Assembly (NCBI GenBank): GCA_011109175.1 | Contig: RDEW01000058.1 | Coordinates: 212,978-276,977 of the forward strand | Direction of reading: 5' to 3' | DNA length: 64,000 bases | Source: Dicyema japonicum | Taxonomy: Eukaryota; Dicyemida; Rhombozoa; Dicyemidae | Part shown: piece by piece, positions 33,140-45,354 of the stretch | Numbering within the stretch: the first letter of the stretch is position 1 | How the letters are laid out: the number at the start of each line of letters is the position of its first letter | The notes under the pieces: generated by a model | What the model was told of the DNA's origin: nothing | The model's database searches: none | What the model saw: the letters and a program-made list of their open reading frames with translations, nothing else | Program-made: the position numbers and the translations under genes

Positions 33140-35290
33140 GATTCTATTGTTAGCAAAGTGATTAATTGACAAGAAGGTTAGGTAGTGGCTTTTATTGGAC
33201 GCACTTTCTCATCTTGATGGATTTCCTATGTTTAACTTTTAGGTGGACGGACAAATAATAGAGTGGAGAGGTATCGAATATGCGAGTATTCCTGAACTAA
33301 TAAACGTCGGACGCATAATGCTTTTAGTTTGAATCTTGTTTCCTCCAAATTTGGAGGTATTCGGACATGTCTGTTTTAAAGAAGAACGGTAGAGCCATAA
33401 TTTGAATTTTAATTCTAGAATGTGCTAATAATGTTACAGTATATTCAAAAATCATTAAGTGCTGACTGTTTAATCTTAGCTAATTTTGAATGAGGGAAGA
33501 AAAAAACCACAAGACTTGAGAACACATGAACCACATGATTTGAGAATATCCCACAATAATGGGTTATTCTCAAGTAATTAGAAGTCGGTTTTTGTTAATT
33601 TTGGATTTCAACTCTTGAATAAAATAGGCAAATCTCTGGAATAGTCATTAAATGTCCCAAAAAACCAACGAAATTCTAGAACCGATTTTTTATAAAATTC
33701 TGAATTTTTATGAAAGTTTTTTTGCTAGCTTTTAAATGTTTGTGTGAGGTGAAAGATTTACCGCAATTCAACCCTTTTAACAGTCACTGAAAGCTGGTAA
33801 ATATGAAGGGAAAACCGTTGAGCTTGGTTGTATCCTCAGGTCCCTCATTAATGTTAAAAATATGACTTCCTGGTAAATCCTTAATTGCCGAACTGAAATT
33901 CTCAGTCACAAATTTACTTTGTTTCATCGTATCTACCAAAGACTGAATTACCAGGATATTAAGGGGAAGATATGGCGATTATGTGACCCGACTTCTCTCA
34001 AGCCTTGGACTAAATATAGTAAATTCTCCATAGGCATCTGAAACTAATCGGGTCTCACATAACTTGAGATTTAAGATTTATTAATTTTTTAATTTATTTT
34101 TAATTTTAATAATTAATTAGTCAAAGTCAAATTTTTAGTAAATTACAATTTTTGTGGTCACAATTAGTTAACATTAAAAACCAAATTATTAAGGTAAATT
34201 ATATCGTTTGGGGTCACAGTAGCTTGGCAACCAATGCTAGTTCGACATGAACAGAATATGTAAATCAATTCTTTAATTCAATAATCTATATTTGAGTGAG
34301 GTCATGAAAGGCTATTATGTGTGTCGAGAGAACAGTTTTTCGAAAGGCCAGAATTGACTCTTCCAGTTGTACCAAATAATGACCTGAAAAGCTGAAGACA
34401 GCTGAGAGCTATGAATGACCAGGAATCTGATATCATTGACTAACAATCAATGAGTATGTAAGAGACTAATAATAGCGATTGTATGAGTGTGTTCATATAT
34501 CGAATTAATATTATTATGGCGGTTTGTACTACAAATTTGTTCAAAATCTCAAACTAAGTTTAATTAATTATGATATTTGATTGTATAAGATGACTCGTTT
34601 AATATAAAGGTGGAATACCCTGAAGTCAGGACTCCCAATTCATTTGTTTATCAACTCTTATTTTTTATTTTTTTCAATATAAAAAATATCTATTTTTCTA
34701 AAATACCTCATTTAAGACTAAAATTTGAACGATCTAAGAAAGTCCTAACAAGCGCATTTTAGGGTAAGCTCAACAATAAGGTTATAGATATTACAACTGA
34801 CAACAACCATCCACCTAAAAGAAAAACGGTGAGACTGCAGGAAGTTGTCGCAGTTTTAGGGGGACACCTGATATTTCTTGAACTTTTATAATGATTAGCT
34901 TAACATGAGGGTCCTCTTGAGGTTAAACAAATATATGAAAACATGGCTATTCCGTTCTCATGACTGCTATGAGCTAACGTTTAAACAAACCATCATAAGG
35001 AATGCCGAGGTTTCGACATCTTTGTTTCATGCGGTTAAATGACCGCACGGTTATCCAGGAAAGTGGCAATCACCCGTTGGATTGTATCGAAAAAACATTA
35101 TTGCTGTTGAATCTCCCAGAAAATCCAGTAAAATATAAAAGTGGAAGAATGATAAAATAATTAAAGAGAATCACATTCGGCAAAGAGAACTTTGATCTAT
35201 AGCGAATTCAGTAGGGAATGTATGGTACCTTGCCCAGAACAAGAGTAAGTTAGAAACCTTTGGACAAAACTGGGAGACTACAAATTAGTT
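33140..35290. other. Intergenic stretch before rootletin
   Basis: No recognisable gene. A ~13-bp interrupted hairpin (TGAGAAT...ATTCTCA) lies near 33510-33547. The upstream exons and promoter of rootletin should lie in the last part, but I could not define them. Confidence 0.4.
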
Positions 35291-35448
35291 GAGGTCATGG
35301 AATTTAACCTAAAAGTGTCGGATATAAATATCAATACAACACAAAGTCAATTTAATACTATTGATTCTGGTTTGAAAATTTTCAGTACAGGTTTTCATGG
35401 CGACGGTCATGGTAACAAAATAAAACACATTCCGACGTTTCATAACAA

Positions 35449-38400
35449 ATGGACAGTTCACGAACGCGTGAAATATTCCAGCTGAACTGCGAACTAAAAG
35501 ACAGACTAGACATGGAACAGTCAAATTACAGGAAAAAACTGGAAATGTACCAGCAATCCCAACAACGACAGGCAAAACTGGTCAAACGACTTCAAGAGAA
35601 GGTGAGGACTGACCTTATCCTAAGGTTATTCAATACAAGGACCGATTGAATGAGTTAGAAACCAAGGTTATGTCCATCCAGGACTCACAGAGGCGACAGA
35701 AGGTTAATTTATATCCCCACTTCAGGTCGAAGTCCCAGAGAGATCAGGAACCTTTAAACAAAATTCAGAGACAGTGCTTTTTCAGTTGGAAGAGGAGAGT
35801 GGGCGAGATTAAGGGAACTAATTTGTCAGAAATTCTGAGCTCAAACAAGTCAACAGCCATCTCAGAGACCAGCTCGACCAGGCGACTTCTTCAAATCAGC
35901 AACTGACTCAGAGAGTAGAAAGTCTCGTTTGTGAGATGAATTCACTCAAAGCCACCAACAAAGAGCAAGAAAATGAGTTCTCCCGTCACAACCTGGTAGA
36001 ATTTGATTTTGAGCAATTTGCAGGAAATGGAGAACTACTTTTCTGCTGAACACAGCAAAATGCTCTCTCTTTGGAGGGACGTCCATGGATTAAAGAACTC
36101 CTTAGAAAGCCTGCGGATGGAAAGTTTCCGGGAAATTTCGGCCAAAAAATCTGAAGTGGATAAAACTGTGAATTCGGTGAATGACCGCATAATGGGACTT
36201 AAACAGAAAACAAAGGAGAATGAGACTGTTTTTATTCTTTTAATTTCAGAGTTTAAAGAAAGAGGTGGAGAAATTGTTTTCCAAAGTCAACCAGCAGGCC
36301 TTTGAGTTAAAAGAGCGCGAAAAAATGTCGGAAAGTTTGGAAGAAATCGATTATAAACGACGCATGGATTTGGCAGAGCGGGAAAAACAAGCAAATTCTA
36401 TGCGAGCTACTATCGCTAGATTGGAGGCTGAATGTGAATCCTTGCAGCACAAAAGAAATGAGGATATTCGAAGAGAAAGAGAAGAGACCGATGCCCTGCA
36501 TTCGTCTTTACGGAAAATTGCCGCGGTTGGTTTTAACAAAAAACCACAAATAGGCCTCATTGGGAGATGATGGAAGTTTCGGCGTGAGAAACGAAGTCGA
36601 TTTGTCATATAAATCCGGGTCAGATGCCACGCAGTCTGCAATCATTGCCGCCTTGGACAAGAAACAGCTTCAGGTATTCATCAAGCAGAGTACTCTTAGA
36701 TTGCCGATTTACGAGCAAAGGTGACGACAACAAGGGAGAAAAAGGAGGCTTTGGAGTCTCAACTGAACGAGGCGACAAACACTGAGCGAACTCTGAGGCG
36801 AGAAAATGAAGCCTTAAAGACCGACAATGAAACCCTGTGAAACTATATCCATATTTTAGACGGGAAAAAATGGCTGTTTTATGTGAAGACAAAGAAAAAA
36901 CCGAAAATCGCCTAGAAATGAAAACTGTGGACTACTTCCAATTGGAATCAGTAAAAAAGACTCTCAACGACCGGATCGACAAGCTAACCAACGAAGTAGA
37001 GCTATTACAGACCACCAACACAGAGCTTGAAAGACAAAAGTATACCAGTCAGGTTGTAGAGAGTTAACAAAGCAGGTGGAGCTAGATGACGTTGTGAGAG
37101 AACGGGAAAGGCAATTGAAGGAGAACGAGAGATGGTTTGAAGGGAGCTAATTTTAGCCGCCAAATGATCGACAGAATGGAGAAGACTCATGCCACATTAA
37201 AAGACGAATTTTTGGGCGTGAAAGAAGTGCTAAATAAAGTGCAGCTGGAGAAGGATGTGGTGGAGAACCAGAAGGTCTATGATGGGATTAGTCTTAGAGA
37301 GATCAGCAGGAGGCATATGAGGGATTGGAGAAGGATCACTTACAGTGCACTAATGAGCTGAGAAAGGTTAAATTTGACAAATCGAACATGGCAGAGACTA
37401 TCAATGAACAGAATTCTAACATCCAAATACTCGAAAGAGAAAAGAACGAATGTAACCGAATTATCAATCAGGTTAATACTCTTTTTTATTTCTTAACCAA
37501 TTTTAATTAACAATTATTTTAATTAATTTAATTTTATATTATTTAAATTAAATTTAATTATCATTTTTTTAAATTATTAATTTGTGTTAAATTATCATTA
37601 TTGTAGCTTGAAAACGAAAAGAGTAAACTTGTTGCAGATAGGAATGACCTCGAGAAGACTAAATATAACATGCAGGATGAAATAATATCCTTAGAACAGG
37701 ATAAGACTGAACTACAAGAATTCATCCAATGTGCTTTCAATACTTATTTTAGCCTATAAAGAACAGGTTGAGTACTACCAAGTGAAAAAGACAGACTAGA
37801 GAACGACCTGATGGAAAATGTTAAGGAAAGACTTGACTTGGCAGATCAATATAAACTGGTTTTGATCAAATTTAACATTTTAGCTTAACAAACAGAAAAA
37901 TTCACTAAGTGAAGATTTGGCTACTGTCAGAAACGACTTCTCTAAGCAGACCGAAAACTTTGGTCGTCTCAATAAGGAAAAAGAGCAGCTAGTGAAGTCC
38001 AACAGCTCACTAAATGAGCAGCTGAGATCTACTGAGAAAGAAAACAGTCAGCAAAAGGAGGTTCAGCGATTTAATGACACATGCAGTATATTTCTGGCAT
38101 TAAAGCTGACAAGGCGTCACTTGAAAGCTCGATCTACGACTTGCAGCAGCAAAACGCTGTTCTTAGTTCCCGAAAGGAACAACTGGAGGCTGAAAACAAG
38201 GAACTCTCTGCTAGAAAAGAATCCTTAGGAAGTTATAGTGTTTATTGACTTAATTAGATGAATTAGAACGAGCACTAAAAGAGCGGGAAAATTCTGAAGA
38301 ATCAATGCGCCGTGACTTTGATCTTCTAAGACAGCAATCTACTGAAACCGAACAGAGCCTCCGACAGACGTTAGAAGCTTCAAAGAAAGCCTCGGAGGAA

Positions 38401-41400
38401 GACTCTGAGTTCTTCGTCTCTGAGCAAGTTGACTGTATTGCTCATAAATTAGGAACGAATGAGAAGAGAATTCGAACTTAAATGCCAGAATTTGGTCGAA
38501 AACAGCAGCAACGAGCTCCAAGAGATGACTCAAAAGTACGCCAGTCAACTAGCCCACGTGTGCGATGATATGAACACGCTTAAACTTGATCATGAGAGGG
38601 CCATTGGGACCCTGCAGACTGAGAAACAAGAAGTTTCTATTGGCTTGACTAATATAGATTGTCTCAAAGCTAGAAGAGGACAATGTCCTTCTACAGGAGA
38701 GACTAAGAGAATTGAGGAGGACTATGACCGTACTTCTGATGAACTAAGCAAACTGAAGTGTGAGTATTCCAGTCTGCAGTCCTGGTCTGATCAAACTATG
38801 AAAGGCTTTGAAACTGAAGTGACCAAAGTGAAAGCTGACTTGGCTGCAGCAATGTGACTTTCCTGCTTATTTTAGGGATCAAAATGCCGAGATGACTAGT
38901 GCGTTTAGTAAGGCACGTGAAGACTATGCCCAATACAGAGAAAGGGCTGGCAAAGAAGCTACGAATTTGTCTAGGAAAGTTGACTCCTTGTCGGACGAGA
39001 ATATGAGTTTGCGACAAGAAATTTCCAATTTGACTGAGAAAGTCGCAAATTTGAACGACACTAAGAAAACCCTAACAAACGACATTAACGAGCTTAAACG
39101 TAGACGAAATGACTCATTCTCTTTAGGTTGCCTTTCTGAGGAATCTGCCGAGAAGGAAATCAAGATTAGAGCCAACAATGAACTGTTAGACAAAGTAAGG
39201 AGCCTAGAGAGTGAGAAGACAGAACCACACGTTGTTTGAAGGACTGCAAGAGCAGATTGGCATGTTTGTGCCTTTTTCTTAGTCTTAGCACTACAAGGAC
39301 AATTTGACCAGGCAGAGCTAGAAATTGAACAACTACGGGCGAGTTTAAGGAACTCAGAGTCTCTTAAAGCTGAGATTGATCAGGAGCGACAACAGTTAGC
39401 AAAAGAGTCTAGCCGACTGTCAACAGAATTGGAACAGCTGGTTGTAGACAGGGAGGAACTGAGCGGCAAAGTGGTTAAGCTGGAAGAAACGGGACGGAAT
39501 CAGCCGCAAAGACATTTCTAACTACAAGCAAAAGGTTGGTTGTGAGATTGACTTAGCTTAGCTTTCCGACATGGAGGCTAATAAAGAATTGCTATTGAAA
39601 GATTTGGAGAGCTTAAACAACAAGCTAAGAGATTCTGAGAACACACTTCAAGAGAGGGACTGCGAACTTCAAATGGTATAAACGACTTGAACAGCATGGA
39701 GAAAAGACTAAATGGTGAAAAGGAGAGATTGGAGGGGCATTAGAAGCCATGGAAGAAGTTGTTGGGGTTATTTCGAGATTAGTGAACTGAAAATGGATGT
39801 TTCATGCAAGGATGGTCGATTGGGTGTGTTGGAGGCTCAGGTCTGCAAATATGAAGTCAAAAGCAACTCCCTTGGACATAAATTGGATGTTATCTGCACT
39901 GCTATAAGACGGTCTATTGGAGTGGAGCCTTCTAATACTGAAATGAGAACAAGAAGTATTAGTCCACGACCATTCTGTTGTTTTTTCCGCATTATTTATA
40001 TTTGTATTATTATTTTATTTTCCATATTTTTTTAAATATTCAATTTATTTTATTAATATTACAATTTATTTATTTTATTAAAATATTACATTTTATAATT
40101 TTTATTTTATTGACTAACTGCTGTAAATAAAAATAAACTGCTATATAGACATTGATGGGTTATAGAGAATATATCCTTTGTGTGTCAACTCACTCAAGCG
40201 CTCATCATCTTTCACTGCTGAATTTTGTAAGATTGCGATTTGCTTTAATTTTCATATTATATTTTATCCACTTATTAATTAGTTTACTCTTTGAGAAGTT
40301 GCTTGTCTTAAAAATACTAATTTGAATTAACTCAGTTCCATGTCATCATGTATGAGGTGGGCTTCTATTGAGCGTTGAGTGATTGTGTTGGGTGCCAAGT
40401 ACCTTAGAGTCACTAAATTTAACTATTTAATAAAATCTTATTATTTCCCGCTTAATTTTAAATATTAAATTTATTACTGTATAGTTAAAATCGGCGCGTT
40501 TGCAATTTAATATTAAACATATGTTAGACCGAGAACGAGGAAATGGAGTAGACAGAGAGAATTGTTACTATTTTATAATTTTATAGCTCAGCTGCGGAAG
40601 TCGATGAAAATATGTTTCGTTCAGCTATCATTTCTGTTTCGGAAAGACTTGCACGTGCAGAGAAAGACAGGGTTACTTTGACCGTTTACTTTAGGACGAC
40701 TTCCAAGCCCAGCTTGCCTTCGCTGACTCTGATATTGCTGATCTAAACAACGATTGCAGTATTCTCACAAACAAACTCGAACGTGTTCAAAAAGTCATAC
40801 AAGAACAAGAAAAAGGTTAATTTTTGTTTATTTAAAAATTAAATATTTTTTAATTACAAAATAATAAATTTATTCTTCAGAAAAGATCGCTCTTGAGTTA
40901 CGCCTATCATCCGTCCAATCATCCCTTTCTATGCAGGATGAGGCCATAAAGAAATTGGAGGCGGAAAAAAAGTCACTCGTTGAAAAGATGAATTCTCTCG
41001 AACAGTCTAACCTTCACAGTCAGACAGATAACAGGAATCTGAATGTATATGATTTGTTTACATGCAGGAAAAACTGACTCGACTCAAAGCTCAAGAAACG
41101 AGCCTAGACAAGGAGGCTGGTAGTTTAAAACAGAATCTTGAGGACCTGACAAACAGGCTTGCCTACTCGGATAGTGTCCGAATAAAGACGAGGACAATCT
41201 GAAACGTTGTAAAAATCTTCTTCAAGGGAAAACTGAAGAGATTGAGGTAAATGTGTTCTATATGGGAGAAAATCCAAAATCGCTGTTCTAAACAACAGAA
41301 ACTGGTTGAAGAACTTGAAATTAAGAATTCCGCATTAAATGCCACCGTTGAGCGCCAAAATTCAGCCATTTCAAAATTTGACGAAAAATGCGCGCCAATT

Positions 41401-42339
41401 CAGGATATGGTTAGTGTTGTATTTTTTGAAGACAGAATTCGAAGCTTTCTGCTATGTTGACGGATGCTGAGACCAAACTAGAAACTGCCCAGGGACGTAT
41501 TTCTACTCTACACAAAGATTTGGCAGATTCTGATTATAAGAAGGGGCAGTTACAACAGCAACTAGAATCAGCCAGGCAAATCGACTATTTAATACATAGA
41601 TCTCAGGTTGAGGTCCTAAGACGAGAGAACTCAGCTATTATCGACAGAGCAGACAACGTGGGATTCGAATTGCGAGAATGCAAGCAGGAGATGTATGAAC
41701 TGGAAGGTCAAATTCAACATTTGACGGATTCTGCAGAAAATTATGAGCGGGAAAAGCTAGCAAATGTCTATCAATTCCGCTGTTCTGAGGAGGCTAGGGA
41801 AAAGCTGGAAAACCAGGCCAAATCCCTCACGGAATTACTTGAAGAGGGCGAAAAGGAGAGAAACTGCTTGAAAAACGCGCTTTTTTCAGTTGAGCGGGAA
41901 AAATCGGCAATTCAGCGCCAGTTCTGTTCAGTAATTGTCGTTTTGGATTGCAGGCGGAAAGCGAAAAGAGGCACGTGGAGGGGAAACTACAGTCTGTCAG
42001 TATTGAACAATGCAGAGTATTCAAGAACCTGGAGAAGGAGAACACTGAGCTCCAACGGCAAGTTGAGGAACTGCAGATGCAGCTAGTTGATGCAGAAGAC
42101 ACGTGTTCTAAGAGGTAGAATGATTGTGTTAGTAAGATTGGCGGAAATATCAGCCAGGAAGCACATTGAGTGTGAGAGTGAGGTGCAGAGGATGGTGAAT
42201 ACTCAGATGGAGAATACAAGGTCGTTTGATATGAGGGAGAGGGCCCATCGTAGGAAAGTGATGGCGTTGGAAGATCAGGTCGTGATTGTAGTTATTTTAG
42301 GTGGAAGAATTGAGACGAGAGTTGGGGAGGAAGAAGTGA
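35449..42339 (+). CDS. CROCC: Rootletin (ciliary rootlet coiled-coil protein), multi-exon
   Basis: Rootletin builds the striated rootlet that anchors cilia at the basal body. The order of landmarks matches vertebrate rootletin. SNYRKKLEMYQQSQQRQAKL with IQYKDRLNELE is at 35520-35660, MENYFSAEHSKMLSLWRDV near 36030 and SAIIAALDKKQLQ near 36640. A long coiled coil follows, then CTAIRRSIG with a TRSISPRP hinge (39900-39975) and AEVDENMFRSAIISVSERLA (40594-40652). It ends RERAHRRKVMALEDQVEELR near 42310 and stops at 42337. About 25 introns interrupt it. Most are 20-28 nt (e.g. 35602-35624, 36228-36249, 36837-36859, 37275-37297, 41931-41953, 42115-42136, 42279-42300); longer ones are 37472-37606, 39977-40591 and 40816-40880. 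The product is about 1850 residues. Several one-base frame breaks are discussed separately. The 5' start is uncertain; ATG 35449 is a placeholder, and human rootletin has about 130 more residues before this point. Confidence 0.85.
37472..37606 (+). other. Longer rootletin intron (135 nt)
   Basis: It starts GTTAATAC and ends TTATTGTAG, and is almost pure A/T. It joins NRIINQ to LENEKSKLVADRND in phase 0. It is one of only three rootletin introns clearly above 60 nt. Confidence 0.8.
39977..40591 (+). other. Largest rootletin intron (about 615 nt)
   Basis: It lies at the SISPRP hinge. Splicing TCT(GT...CAG)CT restores PFS-AEVDENMF, the same hinge position as in vertebrate rootletin. It is AT-rich, with no gene seen inside. 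A different donor nearby (GTATTAGT at 39956) is possible. Confidence 0.6.
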
Positions 42340-42345
42340 TTTACT

Positions 42346-42351
42346 AATAAA
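42346..42351 (+). terminator. Polyadenylation signal of rootletin
   Basis: AATAAA lies 7 nt after the stop codon, suggesting a very short 3' UTR. Confidence 0.6.
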
Positions 42352-42359
42352 TATATTTT

Positions 42360-42690
42360 ATAACACTGGTTAGAAAAATCTAAATTTAACTAATAAATTA
42401 TTTGCATTGACATTTTTTTCCCACCTAATATATTGACTGGTTCACTGCTTCTTTAGCAGGTTAGAGGTTTGCTGGTTGGAAGGTTTCTCCTTTCTTAATA
42501 CACTTGGAGACATTGAATATCTCAACGTTTGAGAACACCTCAGATTTGTAAATCTCTATAGTTCGATTTCTGAATAAATGAGAAATATCATCTTAAAAAT
42601 TAAAGATTTAGCTATTTGATTTAGCCTAAATCTTTTTACTATAAATTCAAGATCTTCTGCCCCAAATTTGCTTGGATTGAGTCTTGAATT
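42360..42690. other. Intergenic, no gene seen
   Basis: AT-rich spacer between rootletin and a LINE fragment. Confidence 0.4.
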
Positions 42691-42990
42691 CTTTACTTTT
42701 TTCGACTGTTTTATTGTCGAGACTCACTAAACCCATTATTTATTTAAAGATCATCTACGATGTGGGCATCACCCCCTATCTACCAACGTACGATATCCTA
42801 TGTCTTTTTTGCAACCTCTACGAGTTGACAGCAAACCACCTATTTGAATGTCATGTATTAACACAACGTTCGTCTACAAAGTCAGTACTAACCGATCTAT
42901 GGGAAGACCAACATCTGCAGCTTCCTATTTAATAGCGGCTGGCTTCCTACAAGTTTGTGAGGCTGGGGCAACTTAACTAGAGATACGTTA
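42690..42990 (+). pseudogene. Jockey/I-like LINE C-terminal fragment (copy 3, best preserved)
   Basis: ITPYLPTYDILCLFCNLYEL then TANHLFECHVLTQRSSTKSV is the C-terminal cysteine block (C-x2-C, T-x2-H-x3-C). It is followed by a stop and the shared tail ACAAGTTTGTGAGGCTGGGG (about 42949-42968). Copies 1 and 2 at 11.5 and 23.1 kb are on the other strand. Confidence 0.65.
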
Positions 42991-42999
42991 TTTGTTATA

Positions 43000-43435
43000 T
43001 TTTTCAAATTATAGCTTATTATATATAATTTTATAAATATTTGTCATTTTCTAATGAGTTTATTATTTTAAAAATATTTTTTGTAATCTGTTATAGAGCG
43101 CTACAATAGATTTGCAAGTCAGAACCGGATAGACGTTCACGAGTGGTTCCACTGGCTTCATTTTAACCAGATATAGTTCGCCATCTATCGAGTTTCAAGA
43201 AAAGCGTTAAGGAGTCTAACAAACTGGATATCACAAGCGACGGTATGAGTGTCAATGACCTCTGTAAAATGCTACTATGGAAGGTTTTTTGTGATTTATA
43301 GTTATCAAGGTCCTTAATATGAAGAATTTTCTAATTAATTTCTTCGATAACTACAATTTATTAAATAAATAAAATAAACCGAGTAAATTAACTAATTGAG
43401 TAAATTTTAATCTTGATCTCTGGTAATACCTCTCC
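43000..43435. other. No assignable gene
   Basis: One plus-strand piece (HLSSFKKSVKESNKLDITSD..., 43180-43300) is open for about 40 codons and unrecognised. The rest is AT-rich. Confidence 0.3.
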
Positions 43436-43439
43436 ATCT

Positions 43440-43745
43440 CTTAGAAAGAGATTGTATTATCAACTTCCACTTATTCCTCACAGAAACAGAGTCCATCCGG
43501 AATCAGCATAAAAGGTAAGACATCCATTACATGCAGTTATGGAAACCCCTCCAGTAGAATGGGGAAGAGCAAATGATCCTTTTTCGTGCCGGCCTGGTAC
43601 TGAGCGTCACCTAGACAGGTAGATCACATAACGCCACTCTAATAGGAAGAGAGAGGAGGAACAGACAAGCAAGCAGAAAACTTCAACCAATTAACCACGC
43701 AGCATCACATGGCGCCACGCGGCAAATACGCGGGATTTAGTATTT
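43440..43745 (-). repeat. ~330-bp dispersed repeat, minus copy
   Basis: This is the inverse of 54.86-55.18 kb with about 85-90 percent identity by eye (e.g. GGATCATTTGCTCT, CGGCACGAAAAAGGATCAT, ATCCACCTGTCTAGGTGACG). The copy is bounded on the left by the poly(A)/(TAA) side. Confidence 0.75.
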
Positions 43746-43749
43746 AAAT

Positions 43750-44695
43750 TTTAATATTCATAAAGAATGTAATATTATTTATAAATAAAACTAAATTAGA
43801 TCAAAGAACTCGTCCCGTAATCATTACAAACAATTTCCATTATACGTATCACTTCTCTTGTCCCGGTCCGCCTCCAAATTCTGCATGGAACCAAATACAA
43901 CTGTTGGATCTCATGGAACGTCCGCTCTTGTCTTGAAGTTTTTGTTAGCCACCGATTTCTTTCACTTGAATGGACCTGGGGTAAATATTTAAATTAAATA
44001 AACAATTTCGATTACTGCCACACACGACACACATCTTACTGATCTCCGGCAGCTTCTGCTTTCGGTAATTACAAATCGGTTAGCCGCATGTTTGAGTGAC
44101 TATGGGTAAACTTGAAGGTCACTTGAAAGGACTATGGATAAATAAATGAGATCGAAGAACTCGGTAAAGTAATCCTAGCACGCCTCAGTGGTAATAGGAT
44201 GTTGGCGGGGACCTTGTATTACTATTTTCATAGGGGACGGGTATTTTACAATTCACTAATGATTGTAGATATAAATTATTCAGAAAATATTATTATTGTC
44301 TCCAGGCTTAATCATTGGTAAACCTAGCACAAACAGAATAAATAACTAATCCAAGGAAGGAACACAAGGGAGAACGCCTCCTTGTGACGACCAAATCTAT
44401 CCTCCAAGCTTCTGCTTCCAAGAAAGGTTAAGAAGTATGTCTCCCCACTTCCAATTTTATCACAAGTCCACTTGATCCCTGAATTTATAAAATAATCGAA
44501 TATGCAAGTGAGAGTAAATAATCCAATAACGTAAAGGTAATCAATCGGATTTACACGACGTCAAATTGAATAATCACACATGAAATATTATATTACAAAT
44601 AAATATATTAATGAAATTTATAACTATTATAATTATTTATTGTTTCGAAACTTGATTCATTAGGAAATAAATAAAAATTATGATTTTAGTATTTC
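43750..44695. other. Gene-free stretch with a small dispersed repeat
   Basis: 44512-44600 (AATCCAATAACGTAAAGGTA... GACGTCAAATTGAATAATCA) is a third, partial copy of the repeat at 46.98 and 50.95 kb. Nothing else was recognised. Confidence 0.45.
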
Positions 44696-44702
44696 GGTCT
44701 AG

Positions 44703-45172
44703 CAAACTGACTATTATGATAACAAGAACCGACAGACTACCGTCGCTGACTATGTCCGCACTCAAAAGTAAATCTAAAATTTGTTAGCCAACTTTGTATG
44801 ATAAAATTTTAATTTAACAAAAATATCAATTATTTTAGCTTTAATAATCAGTTCTCATACCTCGATGAATTGAGGAAGGAGAGAGAAGCAAAGTGGCAGG
44901 GAGAAAACTGGTACAGCGAATTGTAGAGAGCACAGCACGAGCGGAACCCTAAGTATTCATATGCTTATGGGTAACGTGGGAGTTTTCTTAACTAAGTAAG
45001 TAAATATTCAGTTTTTATAATGAAAACTAATCAATCCAGCTGCCAATCCGTCTTCGAACTTGCAGTTCGTTTAGCTCATGAGAATAAAAAGTCAAGGGTA
45101 TTTATCTCTCAAGATATACCTTTGTTCTACCCAACAAAGGTATATCGCCCACAACGACCTCCCAATTTCTAG
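44703..45172 (+). CDS. Unrecognised small gene, at least three exons
   Basis: Exon 1 (from 44703, after a TCTAG acceptor) reads QTDYYDNKNRQTTVADYVRT. A 71-nt intron (44768-44838) joins it to NNQFSYLDELRKEREAKWQG, ENWYSEL and RAQHERNPKYSYAYG. A 69-nt intron (44971-45039) leads to CQSVFELAVRLAHENKKSRV, FISQDIPLFYPTKVYRPQRP and PNF, then a stop at 45170. The phases fit. The charged, aromatic, proline-ended style recalls small ciliary microtubule proteins, but that is only an impression and I cannot name a family. An in-frame TAG at 44924-44926 breaks exon 2, so it may be a pseudogene or contain a sequence error. The 5' exon is not found. Confidence 0.45.
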
Positions 45173-45354
45173 CTGATCAAAATCAGATACCTAACCTAAT
45201 ATAGGACACAGGTTTTACTGGAACCGAAAATCAAGAAAATTTTAAATTTTTAAATTAAAAATTAAAATAGCACCAAATTATCCTAAAACTATCCATAACT
45301 GTTAGAACTAAATTAATAACGATTAATAATTTTCTCTCCATTTCTTTACGTTAG

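Noticed and set aside
35802-35842. A 27-31-nt intron in rootletin between LEEE and NSELKQVN
   Set aside because: The GT donor gives the wrong phase and a GC donor would be needed. A third frame reads WARLRELICQ across the gap, so two compensating one-base errors fit better.
36307-39193. Long minus-strand ORFs opposite rootletin (e.g. 36351-36641, 38924-39193)
   Set aside because: They are antisense shadows of the coiled-coil exons, with Ser/Leu-rich composition and no homology.
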